DNA from: Pararoseomonas sp. SCSIO 73927
GTDB lineage: Bacteria > Pseudomonadota > Alphaproteobacteria > Acetobacterales > Acetobacteraceae
Length of the DNA stretch: 64,000 nt
Assembly: GCF_037040815.1 (NCBI RefSeq)
Contig: NZ_CP146232.1
Span: 4,062,001-4,126,000 of the forward strand
Reading direction: 5' to 3'
Of this stretch, positions 7,688 through 16,398 are shown one piece after another. How positions within the stretch are numbered: the stretch's first letter is position 1; the number at the start of each line of letters is the position of its first letter. The position numbers and the translations under genes are program-made. The notes beneath the pieces were generated by a model that worked only from the letters and a program-made list of their open reading frames with translations, searched no databases and had not been told where the DNA came from.

Positions 7688-8815
7688 ATGCCAGCCCCCC
7701 CGCCCACCGTCCTGCAGGTGCTGCCCGCCCTGGGCCAGGGCGGGGTGGAGAGGGGCACGGTGGAGATCGCCCGCGCGATCGTGGAAGCCGGCGGGCGCGC
7801 CCTGGTCGCCTCCGCCGGCGGGCCGATGGTGGCGGAGCTGGAAGCGGTCGGGGCGCGCCACCTCGCCCTGCCGCTGAACCGGAAGAATCCCGTCGCCCTC
7901 CTTGCCGGGGCGGTTGCCCTGGCGCGGCTGGTCCGGGCGGAGCGCGTGCGGATCGTCCACGCCCGCAGCCGCTTCCCGGCCTGGTCCGCGCTGATGGCGG
8001 CGCGGGCCACCGGGGCGCGCTACGTCACCACCTATCACGGCAGCTACAACGAGGGCTTTCCCGGCAAGCGGCTCTACAACTCCGTCATGGCGCGGGGGGA
8101 CCGGGTGATCGCAATCAGCGACTATATCGCCGGGCTCGTCCGCGCGCGGCACGGTGTGGGGCCGGACCGGCTGCGGGTGATCCCGCGGGGCGTGGACCCC
8201 GCGCGCTTCGATCCTTCGGCGGTGGAGCCGGCCCGCCTCGCCGCGCTGCGGCGCGCGTGGGGGCTGCCGGAAGGCCGCCCGCTGATCCTCATGCCGGCGC
8301 GGCTGACGCGCTGGAAGGGCCAGGCCGTCCTGCTGTGCGCCGTGCGTATGCTGGACGGGCCGCGCCCGCACATCGTGCTGGCGGGCGACGACCAGGGGCG
8401 GGCGGCCTACCGGGCGGAGCTGGAGGGGCTGGCGGCGGAGAGCGGCGCGACGGTGCGCCTGCCCGGCCCGGTCGCAGATATGCCCGCCGCGCTCGCCCTG
8501 GCCGACATCGTCATCCACGCCAGCACGGACGCCGAGGCCTTCGGCCGCACGGTGATCGAGGCCCAGGCCATGCGCCGCCCGGTCATCGCCTCCGACCTCG
8601 GCGCCCCGCGGGAGACGGTGGAGGAAGGGGTGACGGGCTGGCGTGTGCCGCCCGGCGATCCGGCCGCGCTGGCCGCCGCCATGTCGCGCGTTCTATCCAT
8701 GCCGACCGAGGCGCGGGACGGGGTGGGCAGGGCGGCGCGGGCGGCCGTGCTGGAGCGCTACACCACCCGGGCCATGCAGGACGCGACCCTGGCCGTGTAC
8801 CGGGAACTGGCATGA
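7688..8815 (+). CDS. Glycosyltransferase family 4 protein
   Basis: Retaining GT-B glycosyltransferase of 375 residues. The N-terminal acceptor domain begins VLQVLPALGQGGVERG, a typical GT4 opening with a glycine-rich loop. The donor domain has RVIPRGVDPARF and the nucleotide-sugar EX7E-type motif DAEAFGRTVIEAQ near residue 280. It is probably cytoplasmic or membrane-associated and adds a sugar to a lipopolysaccharide core or other glycolipid; donor and acceptor are unknown. It overlaps the next gene by ATGA, so the two are translationally coupled. Confidence 0.88.
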   Translation: MPAPPPTVLQVLPALGQGGVERGTVEIARAIVEAGGRALVASAGGPMVAELEAVGARHLALPLNRKNPVALLAGAVALARLVRAERVRIVHARSRFPAWSALMAARATGARYVTTYHGSYNEGFPGKRLYNSVMARGDRVIAISDYIAGLVRARHGVGPDRLRVIPRGVDPARFDPSAVEPARLAALRRAWGLPEGRPLILMPARLTRWKGQAVLLCAVRMLDGPRPHIVLAGDDQGRAAYRAELEGLAAESGATVRLPGPVADMPAALALADIVIHASTDAEAFGRTVIEAQAMRRPVIASDLGAPRETVEEGVTGWRVPPGDPAALAAAMSRVLSMPTEARDGVGRAARAAVLERYTTRAMQDATLAVYRELA

Positions 8816-9729
8816 GCGGGCAGGTTCTCGTCATCAAGCTCGGGGCGCTCGGCGACTTCGTGCAGGCCTTCGGGCCCTTCGCGGCCATCCGCGCCCACCA
8901 CCCCGGGGCGCGCATCACCCTCCTGACCACGCCGCCCTTCGCGGAACTGGCCCGGCGCAGCCCCTGGTTCGACGAGGTCTGGACGGAGGGCCGCCCGCGC
9001 TACACGGACCTCCGCACCCAGTTCCGCCTGTTCCGGAGGCTGCGGGCCGGGCGCTTCGGGCGGGTCTACGACCTGCAGACCTCCCCGCGCTCCTCGCGCT
9101 ACCGCCTGTTCGTGGGGCGTGATGCCGAATGGTCCGGCGTGGCGCGCGGGGCGAGCCATCCGCACGCCAACCCGCACCGCAATGCCATGCACACGGTGGA
9201 CCGGCAGCGCGAGCAGCTGGAGATGGCGGGAATCCCGGACTTCCCCGCCCTGGAACTGGGGTGGCTGGACGCCGACCTCTCCGCCTTCGACCTGCCGCCG
9301 CGCTTCGCCCTGCTGGTGCCCGGTGCCAGCCCGTCCCGGCCGGGCAAGCGCTGGCCGCACTTCCCGGAACTGGCCTTGCGGCTGGACGTGCCGACCGTGG
9401 TGACGGGCGGCTCCGGGGAGCGCGCCCTGGCTGAGGCGATCCAGGCCGCCGCGCCGGGCGCGCTGGACCTGACCGGCCGCACGAGCCTTTTCGAGCTCGC
9501 GGCGATCGCGCGCCGGGCGGCCGTGGCGGTGGGGAACGACACCGGCCCGACCCACCTGGCCGCGGCGGCAGGCTGCCCGACCCTCGCCCTGTTCGGGGAG
9601 GAGAGCGACCCGGCCCGCTGCGCCCCGCGCGGCCCGGCCGCCACCTTCCTGCGGCAGGAGCCCCTCTCGGCCTTGGCGCCCGATCGGGTGGCAGAATCCG
9701 TGCGGGGCCTTCTCCGCCTGCCGTCTTAG
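8812..9729 (+). CDS. Glycosyltransferase family 9 protein (heptosyltransferase-like)
   Basis: Protein of 305 residues with the GT9 opening VLVIKLGALGDFVQ and the donor-site motif GNDTGPTHLAAAAG (Asp243), characteristic of ADP-heptose:LPS heptosyltransferases. The pairing with a GT4 enzyme is typical of lipopolysaccharide core loci. The specific sugar cannot be deduced. The start ATG lies in the ATGA overlap with the GT4 stop. Confidence 0.88.
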   Translation: MSGQVLVIKLGALGDFVQAFGPFAAIRAHHPGARITLLTTPPFAELARRSPWFDEVWTEGRPRYTDLRTQFRLFRRLRAGRFGRVYDLQTSPRSSRYRLFVGRDAEWSGVARGASHPHANPHRNAMHTVDRQREQLEMAGIPDFPALELGWLDADLSAFDLPPRFALLVPGASPSRPGKRWPHFPELALRLDVPTVVTGGSGERALAEAIQAAAPGALDLTGRTSLFELAAIARRAAVAVGNDTGPTHLAAAAGCPTLALFGEESDPARCAPRGPAATFLRQEPLSALAPDRVAESVRGLLRLPS

Positions 9730-9815
9730 GCGGCACTCCCGGTTCGGCGGGGCCGGATCGGCCTCGCACGCTCCCTTGCGTCCCACTCCCCCCGGTGCCG
9801 ATGATGCGCGCCGGA

Positions 9816-9840
9816 ATCGAACGTCCAGTATCGAACGTCC
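9816..9840. repeat. Direct repeat upstream of the TRAP operon
   Basis: ATCGAACGTCC occurs at 9816-9826 and again at 9830-9840, a 14-base spacing, 19 bases before the dctP-like start codon. It could be a regulator site or simple duplication. Confidence 0.6.
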
Positions 9841-9858
9841 CACAGGCGGAGCAGGCCC

Positions 9859-10842
9859 ATGTTCACCCGACGGAACCTCCTCGCGGCCGGCACGGCCGGT
9901 GCCGCCGCCCTCTCCGGGGCCGGCAGTGCCCGCGCCCAGGCTCGCTGGCAGTTCGCCACCCCCTACCAGGACACGAACTTCCACACGAAGAACGTGAAGG
10001 CCTTCGTGGAGGACGTGGCCAAGGCGACCAACAACGCCGTGCAGTTCCAGCTGCACACCAACGCCTCCCTGCTGCCGATGGCGCAGATCAAGGCGGGCGT
10101 GCAGCGCGGCCAGGTGCAGATGGGCGAGGTCCTCACCTCCGCCTACGGCAACGAGGACGCCTTCTTCGAGGTGGACGGCATCCCCGTGCTGGCGCCGACC
10201 TACGACGACGTGCAGAAGCTGGCGCGGCTGGCGCGGCCCTACCTGGAGGCGCGCTTCCAACGCCAGGGCATGATGGTGCTCTACACGGTGCCCTGGCCGC
10301 CGGGCGGCTTCTACAGCAACGCGCCGGTGACGAACCTGGACGTGTTCAAGGGCACGCGCTTCCGCACCTTCAACACCATGACCAACCGGCTCGCCACGCT
10401 GATGGGCGCGAACCCCACCCTGGTGCAGGCCACCGAGGTGCCGCAGGCCTTCGCCACGGGCGTGATCCGGGGCATGGTCACCAGCGCGGCCACTGGCGTG
10501 GACACCCAGGCCTGGGACTATTGCAAGGTCTATACGCCCGTCGGCTTCAGCTACACGAACAATGCCGTCTTCGTGAACCGCCGCGCCTTCGAGGCGCTGC
10601 CCGCGGGCCAGCAGGCCGCTATCCGGGAGGCGGCAGCCACGGCCCAGACGCGGGGGCTGCAGATGTCCCGGGACGCGGAGAAGGAGACGACCGACACGCT
10701 CGGCGCCCGCGGCATGCAGGTGCTGCAGCCGAGCGACGTGCTGAAGCAGCAGCTGGCCGCGATCAGCCGCACCATCACGGACGAGTGGGTGGCCCGGACC
10801 GGCGAGGACGGCAGGAAGCTCATCGAGTCCTATCGCGCCTGA
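9859..10842 (+). CDS. TRAP transporter substrate-binding protein (DctP family)
   Basis: Periplasmic binding protein of 327 residues for a TRAP uptake system, probably for an organic acid. The leader MFTRRNLLAAGTAGAAALSG has a twin-arginine pattern and a cleavage site near ARAQ. The mature part has the DctP fold, including the central region GVIRGMVTSAATG, where family members carry the carboxylate-binding arginine. It is the first gene of a three-gene set with the small and large permeases directly downstream. Confidence 0.88.
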   Translation: MFTRRNLLAAGTAGAAALSGAGSARAQARWQFATPYQDTNFHTKNVKAFVEDVAKATNNAVQFQLHTNASLLPMAQIKAGVQRGQVQMGEVLTSAYGNEDAFFEVDGIPVLAPTYDDVQKLARLARPYLEARFQRQGMMVLYTVPWPPGGFYSNAPVTNLDVFKGTRFRTFNTMTNRLATLMGANPTLVQATEVPQAFATGVIRGMVTSAATGVDTQAWDYCKVYTPVGFSYTNNAVFVNRRAFEALPAGQQAAIREAAATAQTRGLQMSRDAEKETTDTLGARGMQVLQPSDVLKQQLAAISRTITDEWVARTGEDGRKLIESYRA

Positions 10843-10852
10843 GGACACGGGA

Positions 10853-11389
10853 ATGATCAGGCGGGCGCTGGACGCGCTCTACGCGGCCAGCGCCGGCCTC
10901 GCGGCGCTGTGCCTGTTCGGCATCTTCGTCGTGATGATGGCGCAGGTGGGGCTGCGCTTCGTGAACATGCAATTCCCCGGCGCTGACGACATCAGCGCCT
11001 ATCTCTGCGTGGCCACCACCTTCTTCGCCCTCGCGCTGACTTTCCGGCGCGGGGAGCTGATCCGGGTGGGGCTGCTGATCGAGCGGCTCTCCCCCGGCCC
11101 GCGCCGCGCCTTCGAGATCGGGGCGCTGGCCTTCGCCGCCACCGGGTGCGCCTACGCCTTCTACTGGACGCTGGACGACGTCCTCTTCTCGCTCGAGATC
11201 GAGGACGTGGCGCAGGGCGCGCTGGCCGTGCCGCTCTGGATCCCCAAGATGGCCATGCCTGCCGGCGCGGCGATCCTGCTGATCGCCGTGCTGGACGAGC
11301 TGGTGACGGTGCTGCGCGGCGGGCGACCCCACTACGTGATCGCGGCCGAGGAGCGGGCGGCGCGCGGCGACTTCTCGGCCGAGGTGTAG
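10853..11389 (+). CDS. TRAP transporter small permease (DctQ family)
   Basis: Inner-membrane protein of 178 residues with four predicted helices: GLAALCLFGIFVVMMAQVGL, ISAYLCVATTFFALALTF, FEIGALAFAATGCAYAFYW and PAGAAILLIAVLDELVTV. This is the usual DctQ layout. It lies 10 bases after the binding protein and 4 bases before the large permease. Confidence 0.88.
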   Translation: MIRRALDALYAASAGLAALCLFGIFVVMMAQVGLRFVNMQFPGADDISAYLCVATTFFALALTFRRGELIRVGLLIERLSPGPRRAFEIGALAFAATGCAYAFYWTLDDVLFSLEIEDVAQGALAVPLWIPKMAMPAGAAILLIAVLDELVTVLRGGRPHYVIAAEERAARGDFSAEV

Positions 11390-11393
11390 CGAC

Positions 11394-12695
11394 ATGGGCC
11401 TTATCGAGCTCGCCGGCCTGCTCCTTCTGCTGCTGGGCCTGTTCCTGGCCGGCGGTCTCTGGATCGGGATGAGCCTCGCCTTCGTCGGCTTCGTCGCCAT
11501 GACCTTCGTGCACCCGCAGCCCGGCACCTACCTCGCCACCTCCTTCTGGGAGGCGACGGGATCCTGGACGCTGGCGGCGCTGCCGATGTTCGTCTGGATG
11601 GGCGAAATCCTGTTCCGCACGAAGCTGTCGGAGGAGCTGTTCAACGGCCTCGCGCCCTGGGTACGGCGCATCCCCGGGCGGCTGCTGCACGTGAACATCC
11701 TGGCCTGCGGCATCTTCGGCTCCGTCTCCGGGTCGTCGGCCGCCACCTGCGCCACCGTCTCGAAGATCGCGCTGCCGGAGTTGAAGCGGCGCGGCTACGA
11801 CGAGGACGTGGCGATCGGCAGCCTCGCCACCTCCGGCACGCTGGGGATCATGATCCCGCCCTCCATCATCATGGTGGTCTATGCCGTGGCGGCGGAGGTC
11901 TCGATCGTCCGGGTCTTCATCGCCGGCTGCATTCCCGGGTTGATCGTGATGGCGCTGTTCAGCCTCTACATCGCCGTCTGGGCGCTGCTGAACCCGCGAA
12001 AGCAGCCGCCGATGGAGCCGCGCCTCCCCTTCGCGGAAAAGATGCGGCAATCCGCGCAGCTCATTCCCTGCGCGCTGCTCATCATCGGCGTGATCGGCTC
12101 CATGTTCGTCGGCTGGGCGACGGCGACGGAGGCGGCGGCCTTCGGCGTGCTGGGCAGCCTGCTGCTGGCCGCCGTGACGCGCTGCCTGACCTGGGAGAGC
12201 TTCCGGGACAGCCTGACGGGCGCCACCCGCCTCTCCTGCATGATCATGTTCATCCTGGCCGGCGCCGCCTACCTGACGAAGGCCATGGCGCTGACGGGCA
12301 TCCCCGCCGCACTGGCGGCCGCGGTGGCCTCCCTCGGCCTCGGCCCCTACGGGATCATCGCGATGCTGACGGTGGTCTACGTGATTCTCGGCGCGGCGCT
12401 GGACGGGACCTCGATGATCGTCCTTACCACCTCCATCGTCATCCCCATGATCCAGGCGGCCGGCTTCGACCTGGTGTGGTTCGGGATCTTCATCGTGCTG
12501 CTGGTGGAGATCGCGGAGATCACGCCGCCGGTGGGCTTCAACCTTTTCGTCATGCAGACCATGACGGGGAAGGAGCAGACGGCGGTGGCGAGGGCCTCGC
12601 TGCCCTTCTTCCTGATGCTGGTGGTGACGGTGGCCGTCATCACCGTCTGGCCGGCGACCGTCACATGGCTGCCGGATGTCGTGCTGAGCCGCTAG
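11394..12695 (+). CDS. TRAP transporter large permease (DctM family)
   Basis: Polytopic carrier of 433 residues, the normal length, with about 12 hydrophobic segments. Family signatures include GIFGSVSGSSAATCATVSKI and SLATSGTLGIMIPPSI. It moves the ligand with Na+ or H+ symport. It is the last gene of the TRAP operon and is followed by a GC hairpin. Confidence 0.92.
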   Translation: MGLIELAGLLLLLLGLFLAGGLWIGMSLAFVGFVAMTFVHPQPGTYLATSFWEATGSWTLAALPMFVWMGEILFRTKLSEELFNGLAPWVRRIPGRLLHVNILACGIFGSVSGSSAATCATVSKIALPELKRRGYDEDVAIGSLATSGTLGIMIPPSIIMVVYAVAAEVSIVRVFIAGCIPGLIVMALFSLYIAVWALLNPRKQPPMEPRLPFAEKMRQSAQLIPCALLIIGVIGSMFVGWATATEAAAFGVLGSLLLAAVTRCLTWESFRDSLTGATRLSCMIMFILAGAAYLTKAMALTGIPAALAAAVASLGLGPYGIIAMLTVVYVILGAALDGTSMIVLTTSIVIPMIQAAGFDLVWFGIFIVLLVEIAEITPPVGFNLFVMQTMTGKEQTAVARASLPFFLMLVVTVAVITVWPATVTWLPDVVLSR

Positions 12696-12700
12696 AGGAG

Positions 12701-12729
12701 GGGGCGCCGTGGAGGTCCAGCGGCGCCCC
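12701..12729. terminator. Hairpin between convergent genes
   Basis: GGGGCGCC (12701-12708) pairs perfectly with GGCGCCCC (12722-12729) around a 13-base loop. It lies between the dctM-like stop and the end of the convergent small gene. There is no U-tract, so it is a possible bidirectional transcript end rather than a classical terminator. Confidence 0.5.
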
Positions 12730-12735
12730 GCCCAC

Positions 12736-13107
12736 TCACATGACAGGGCGCAGGGAGCCGTCGGCGCCGCGCTCGTACACCGCGCCACCGCCCATGTAGG
12801 CCGCGTCGGAGCCCTGGGCCCGGGAGGCGGCGCGGGCACGGCGCGCCTGGCGCATGGAGCGGCGCTCGCCGCGGTAGCTCTGGCGCGCCATCGGGGCGGA
12901 GGAGCCCGCGGCGGATCCGCCCACCGCCGTGCGGCCGGCCGGCGCCATCGAGCCGTCCGACATCGCCGGCGCGCGGGTGGAGCCGCCCGGCAGCGGGGCG
13001 CCCGGCGGGATCATGTCGCTCTGGGCCTGGGCGAAGGCGCCGGGGGCAGCGCCGAGGACGGCGCCGAAGGCGCAGACGGCGGCGAGAAGCGCGAACTTGC
13101 GGGACAT
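12736..13107 (-). CDS. Small secreted hypothetical protein
   Basis: Protein of 123 residues with a good Sec leader (KFALLAAVCAFGAVLGAAPG, cleavage near AFAQ). The mature part is low-complexity: proline/glycine/serine-rich, then a basic stretch (RGERRSMRQARRARAASR) and a glycine-rich end. A clean AGGAGA ribosome site 6 bases before ATG 13107 fixes the start. No domain is recognised. It resembles the secreted pair near 2.3-2.9 kb only in general style. It converges with the TRAP operon. Confidence 0.65.
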   Translation of the reverse strand: MSRKFALLAAVCAFGAVLGAAPGAFAQAQSDMIPPGAPLPGGSTRAPAMSDGSMAPAGRTAVGGSAAGSSAPMARQSYRGERRSMRQARRARAASRAQGSDAAYMGGGAVYERGADGSLRPVM

Positions 13108-13251
13108 GCCTGTCTCCTGATCTCTGACTCCACCCTCCGGCCGGATTGGCCGCCGTGGCGGATCGGCAACGCAACGTGGCTTCCGGGCACAGGGTTTCCG
13201 CGGGGCGCGGCGGGGCGGCAACCCCGGCAGGGAAGCGTCGTTGCGGCAGGC

Positions 13252-14523
13252 ATGTGGGAACCGGTCAAAGCCTTCCTCCGCAGCTGGGGGCTGGTCATCG
13301 TCATCACCGTGGTGGGGCTGGCGATCGCCTGGCGCTTCGTCTCGCCGGCGCCGCCGGAGACTGTGCGGCTCGCCGTGTCAGCCAATCCGCAGAGCGTCTA
13401 CTCCGAGACGATGGAGGCCTATGCGCGGCGGCTCGAGGCCGAGGAGTTCAAGGTGGAACGGGTGCCCACTCAGGGTTCCGCCGACAACGCCCGGCTGCTG
13501 CGGGAGGGGAAGGTGGACCTCGCCCTCGTCCAGGGCGGTGTCGCGCCGGCGGTCGGGGCGGATCGCCTGGTCTCCCTCGGCCAGGTCTTCTTCGAGCCGG
13601 CCTGGTTCTTCATCCGCGCGCAGCAGGGCGGCGGCAGCCCGGTGCAGGCGCTGCGCGGCCAGCGCGTGGCCATCGGGCCGGAGGGCAGCGGCACGCGCAT
13701 CCTCGCCCTCGCGCTGCTCGCGGCGAACGGGCTGGGCGCGGACGCGATCCAGGCCGATCCGCTGGCGGGCAACGAGGCGGCCGAGGCCCTCGCTTCCGGC
13801 CAGGTGCAGGCCGTGGTCCTCGTCTCGGCCCGGCCGAACGACGCGATCAACAGGCTGATGCGGACGCCGGGCGTGACCCTGCTGAACTTCGCCAGCCGCG
13901 CGGACGCCTACGCCGCGAACCTGCCCTATTTGAATCCTGCGCGCCTGCCGAATGGCGGGCTGAGCCTGCAGGAGGACTTGCCTCGGGGCGACGTGGTGAT
14001 GATGGCCCCTGCCGCCTCCGTGCTGGCGCGGGACGACCTCAACCCGCAGATCGCCGTGCTGATGACGCAGATACTGAGCGACACGCACAAGCGGCGCACC
14101 CTCTTCTCGGCCGAGGGCCGCTTTCCGTCCGGGCTGAACCACGAGGTGCCGCTGCAGGAGGATGCGGAGCGCTTCTACGAGCGCGGCCCGAGCTTCCTGC
14201 AGAGCTACCTGCCCTTCTGGCTGGCGGTCACGGTGGACCGGCTCTGGGTGCTGGCGATCCCCCTGGTGACGCTGCTGCTGCCGCTGATCCGCATCGCGCC
14301 CTCCATCTACACCTGGCAGATGGACCGGCAGCTCTGGGCCATCTACGAGAAGGTGCGGAAGGTGGAGGACCAGAGCGAGAAGGGCCTGTCCATGCAGACC
14401 GCGGCGAAGCTGGATGCGCTGGACAAGGAGGCGGAGAAGCTGAAGCTGCCCGACAGCTACTCCGACAAGATCTATGAACTTCGCCGCCACATCGCCTTCG
14501 TGCGCGAGAGGCGGGCGGCCTGA
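13252..14523 (+). CDS. TAXI family TRAP solute-binding protein, membrane-anchored
   Basis: Protein of 423 residues. A single N-terminal helix (GLVIVITVVGLAIAWRFV) anchors a periplasmic TAXI binding domain (LAVSANPQSVYSETMEAYA, VQALRGQRVAIGPEGSGTRI). A second helix near residues 325-345 (WVLAIPLVTLLLPLIRI) is followed by a probably cytoplasmic tail of about 80 residues rich in Lys/Glu and likely helical (KVRKVEDQSEKG, KLDALDKEAEKLKL). No TRAP permease of the TAXI type lies next to it. The two-anchor layout suggests a sensory or scaffolding role rather than simple ligand delivery (inference). It ends 3 bases before mscL. Confidence 0.82.
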   Translation: MWEPVKAFLRSWGLVIVITVVGLAIAWRFVSPAPPETVRLAVSANPQSVYSETMEAYARRLEAEEFKVERVPTQGSADNARLLREGKVDLALVQGGVAPAVGADRLVSLGQVFFEPAWFFIRAQQGGGSPVQALRGQRVAIGPEGSGTRILALALLAANGLGADAIQADPLAGNEAAEALASGQVQAVVLVSARPNDAINRLMRTPGVTLLNFASRADAYAANLPYLNPARLPNGGLSLQEDLPRGDVVMMAPAASVLARDDLNPQIAVLMTQILSDTHKRRTLFSAEGRFPSGLNHEVPLQEDAERFYERGPSFLQSYLPFWLAVTVDRLWVLAIPLVTLLLPLIRIAPSIYTWQMDRQLWAIYEKVRKVEDQSEKGLSMQTAAKLDALDKEAEKLKLPDSYSDKIYELRRHIAFVRERRAA

Positions 14524-14526
14524 ACG

Positions 14527-14991
14527 ATGGACCTGCCCCTCCGCAAGCCCGGCTGGCTCGACGACTTCCGGGCCTTCATCGCCCGGGGGAACGTGATCGA
14601 CCTCGCGGTCGGCGTGGTGATCGGCGCGGCCTTCACCACGATCGTCAACAGCCTTGTCGAGGACCTGCTGAATCCGATCATCGGGCTGCTGGTGGGCGGG
14701 ATCGACTTCTCCAACCTCTTCGTCGTCATCTCCGGGGAGCGGGGGGCGTCGCTCGCGGCGACGCGCCAGTCCGGCGCTGCGGTGCTGGCGGTCGGCCAAT
14801 TCATCAATGCCGTCATCAAGTTCGTCATCGTCGCCTTCGCCGTGTTCTGGCTCGTGCGCCTGGCGAAGCGCCTCTATGCGACGCCCGAGAAGGAGACGGG
14901 GCCGACGCGGGACCAGATGCTCCTGCAGGAGATCCGGGACGAACTGCGGGCGGCGCGGGAAGGGCGCCCCCGGGGTCCGGACGCGCCCTGA
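14527..14991 (+). CDS. mscL: Large-conductance mechanosensitive channel MscL
   Basis: Protein of 154 residues. The N-terminal amphipathic segment and pore helix (FIARGNVIDLAVGVVIGAAF), a periplasmic loop, a second helix (INAVIKFVIVAFAVFWLVRL) and a C-terminal helical bundle (LLQEIRDELRA) give the complete MscL architecture. It opens on membrane tension to release solutes during hypo-osmotic shock. It lies 3 bases after the TAXI protein, so the two are probably co-transcribed. Confidence 0.95.
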   Translation: MDLPLRKPGWLDDFRAFIARGNVIDLAVGVVIGAAFTTIVNSLVEDLLNPIIGLLVGGIDFSNLFVVISGERGASLAATRQSGAAVLAVGQFINAVIKFVIVAFAVFWLVRLAKRLYATPEKETGPTRDQMLLQEIRDELRAAREGRPRGPDAP

Positions 14992-15010
14992 GCCGCCCGC
15001 GGGGGGCTCA
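14989..15010. terminator. Hairpin containing both stop codons of convergent genes
   Basis: TGAGCC (14989-14994) pairs with GGCTCA (15005-15010), and an inner CCC/GGG pairing closes the loop. The left arm contains the mscL TGA and the right arm the complement of the DUF445 stop. It is probably a shared, bidirectional transcript end, without a U-tract. Confidence 0.5.
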
Positions 15011-16306
15011 GAAGGCCACCCTGCCGAAGATCGCGTGCAGCAGAGCGAAGATCGTCCCGCCCGCCAGCGCCCCGACGACCGTCCCGTTGATCCGCACGTA
15101 CTGCAGGTCGCGCCCCACCCGCAGTTCTATCTTGTCCACCACCGTGGCCGTGTCCCATCCCGCCACCACCTCCGCGATGAATCCGGAGATGCGGCCCTGG
15201 GCGGCGGGCAGCACCGCCAGCAGCGTCGTCTCGATGAAGCCGTCCACCCGGGCGCGGGCGGCGGGGTCGGCCTCCAGCAGGTCGCCGAGGTTGGAGAGGG
15301 TGCCGGCGATGAGGGCGACGGTCCGCCCCTCCGGCCGGGCCGCATCCGCCTCCAGCGCGCCGCGCAGGCGGCCCCAGGCGTCCATCAGCCAGGCGGCGAC
15401 GGCGGGGTGGGCCAGGGCGCCGCGCAGGGCGGCGCCGATCGCCTCGGCGCGAGCGGGGTCGTTCTCCAGCCGGTCGATCTCCGCCTCAAGCCAGGCGTCG
15501 AAGGCGGCGCGCAGGTCGCTGTCGCCCGGCTCCATCTTCTCCAACTCCGCGTTAAGGGCGGCGAGGACGCGGCGGGCCACGGCGGCGCCCGCCACCCAGC
15601 CCACCAGCGCCCCGCCCTCGGCCCGAACCCGCTCGGCCACGGCGGTCTTCAGGCTGTCCTGCTTCGACGCGACCAGCGTCTTGATATGGGTGAGGGCGAG
15701 GCCGAACACCTCCTGGTGGCGGCCGCCCTGCACCAACAGCCGCAGCGCGCGGGCCGTCAGCCGGGCGGCGGCGGGGCCGGAGACCATGCGGGGCAGCAGC
15801 CGTAACAGCAGCCGCCGCGCGCGCCCGTCCTCCAGGCTGCGGAGGATGCGGGGGAGGGAGGCGGCGATCGCCTCGGCCGCCGGGCGCACCCGCTCGGGGT
15901 CGGAGAGGAAGCGGCGGAGCAGGGCGGGGGCGTCGATCCGCCCGGACACCCGGCGCACCTCCGCCTCCGTCAGCACGTGGTTCGCCACGAAGCGGCCGAG
16001 CCCCTGGCCGAGCCGCGCCTTCTGGGTGGGGATAATGGCCGTGTGCGGGATGGGCAGGCCCAGCGGGCGGCGGAACAGGGCGGTGACGGCGAACCAGTCC
16101 GCCAGCCCGCCCACCAGCCCGGCCTTGGCCGAAGCCTGGAGAAGGTCCGTCCAGTAGCCCGGCGGCAGGGCGTAGGAGCCGAGGGTAACGCCCGCCATTC
16201 CCGCCAGCAGGCCGGTGGCGAGGGTCTTGTGGCGGCTGAGGCGGGCGCGGAGCTCGGCCTCGTCGGAGAAGATGCGGGGCGGGGCAGGCGGGGGCGACAT
16301 GTCCAT
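15008..16306 (-). CDS. DUF445 domain-containing membrane protein
   Basis: Protein of 432 residues. The N-terminal region has a membrane segment (TLATGLLAGMAGVTLGSYAL) followed by the conserved GLVGGLADWFAVTALFRRPLG and IPHTAIIPTQKARLGQGLGRFV of the DUF445 (YjiN) family. A long soluble helical section follows, and the C-terminal NGTVVGALAGGTIFALLHAIF forms a second membrane helix. The molecular role is unknown. Start ATG 16306 is used; ATG 16300 is equally possible, as neither has a clear ribosome site. It is divergent from the zinc transporter genes. Confidence 0.88.
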   Translation of the reverse strand: MDMSPPPAPPRIFSDEAELRARLSRHKTLATGLLAGMAGVTLGSYALPPGYWTDLLQASAKAGLVGGLADWFAVTALFRRPLGLPIPHTAIIPTQKARLGQGLGRFVANHVLTEAEVRRVSGRIDAPALLRRFLSDPERVRPAAEAIAASLPRILRSLEDGRARRLLLRLLPRMVSGPAAARLTARALRLLVQGGRHQEVFGLALTHIKTLVASKQDSLKTAVAERVRAEGGALVGWVAGAAVARRVLAALNAELEKMEPGDSDLRAAFDAWLEAEIDRLENDPARAEAIGAALRGALAHPAVAAWLMDAWGRLRGALEADAARPEGRTVALIAGTLSNLGDLLEADPAARARVDGFIETTLLAVLPAAQGRISGFIAEVVAGWDTATVVDKIELRVGRDLQYVRINGTVVGALAGGTIFALLHAIFGRVAF

Positions 16307-16356
16307 CGTGGCGGGGAGAGTGGCGATTGCCGGCGGGCATCTCCAGGGCACGGGCG

Positions 16357-16396
16357 TTGAAGCCTGCGTGGCCGGGCGCTATGTTATGTCGTAACA
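16357..16396 (+). promoter_or_regulatory. Promoter with overlapping Zur-like palindrome
   Basis: TTGAAG (16357-16362) and TATGTT (16380-16385) are spaced by 17 bases, a good sigma-70-type promoter. The palindrome TGTTATGTCGTAACA (TGTTA/TAACA arms at 16382-16386 and 16392-16396) overlaps the -10 box and ends 2 bases before the ATG of the first gene. Its arms match the core of zinc uptake regulator (Zur) boxes (ATGTTAT). The position suggests repression by zinc-loaded Zur (inference). Confidence 0.66.
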
Positions 16397-16398
16397 CC

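Noticed and set aside
8758..10848. A 696-codon open frame on the minus strand
   Set aside because: It is antisense to the GT9 and dctP-like genes and is a compositional shadow.
12736..13107. Third member of the GQAP(S/T)SDF secreted family
   Set aside because: The protein has a signal peptide and basic tract but lacks the core motif, so it was not grouped with the pair at 2.3-2.9 kb.
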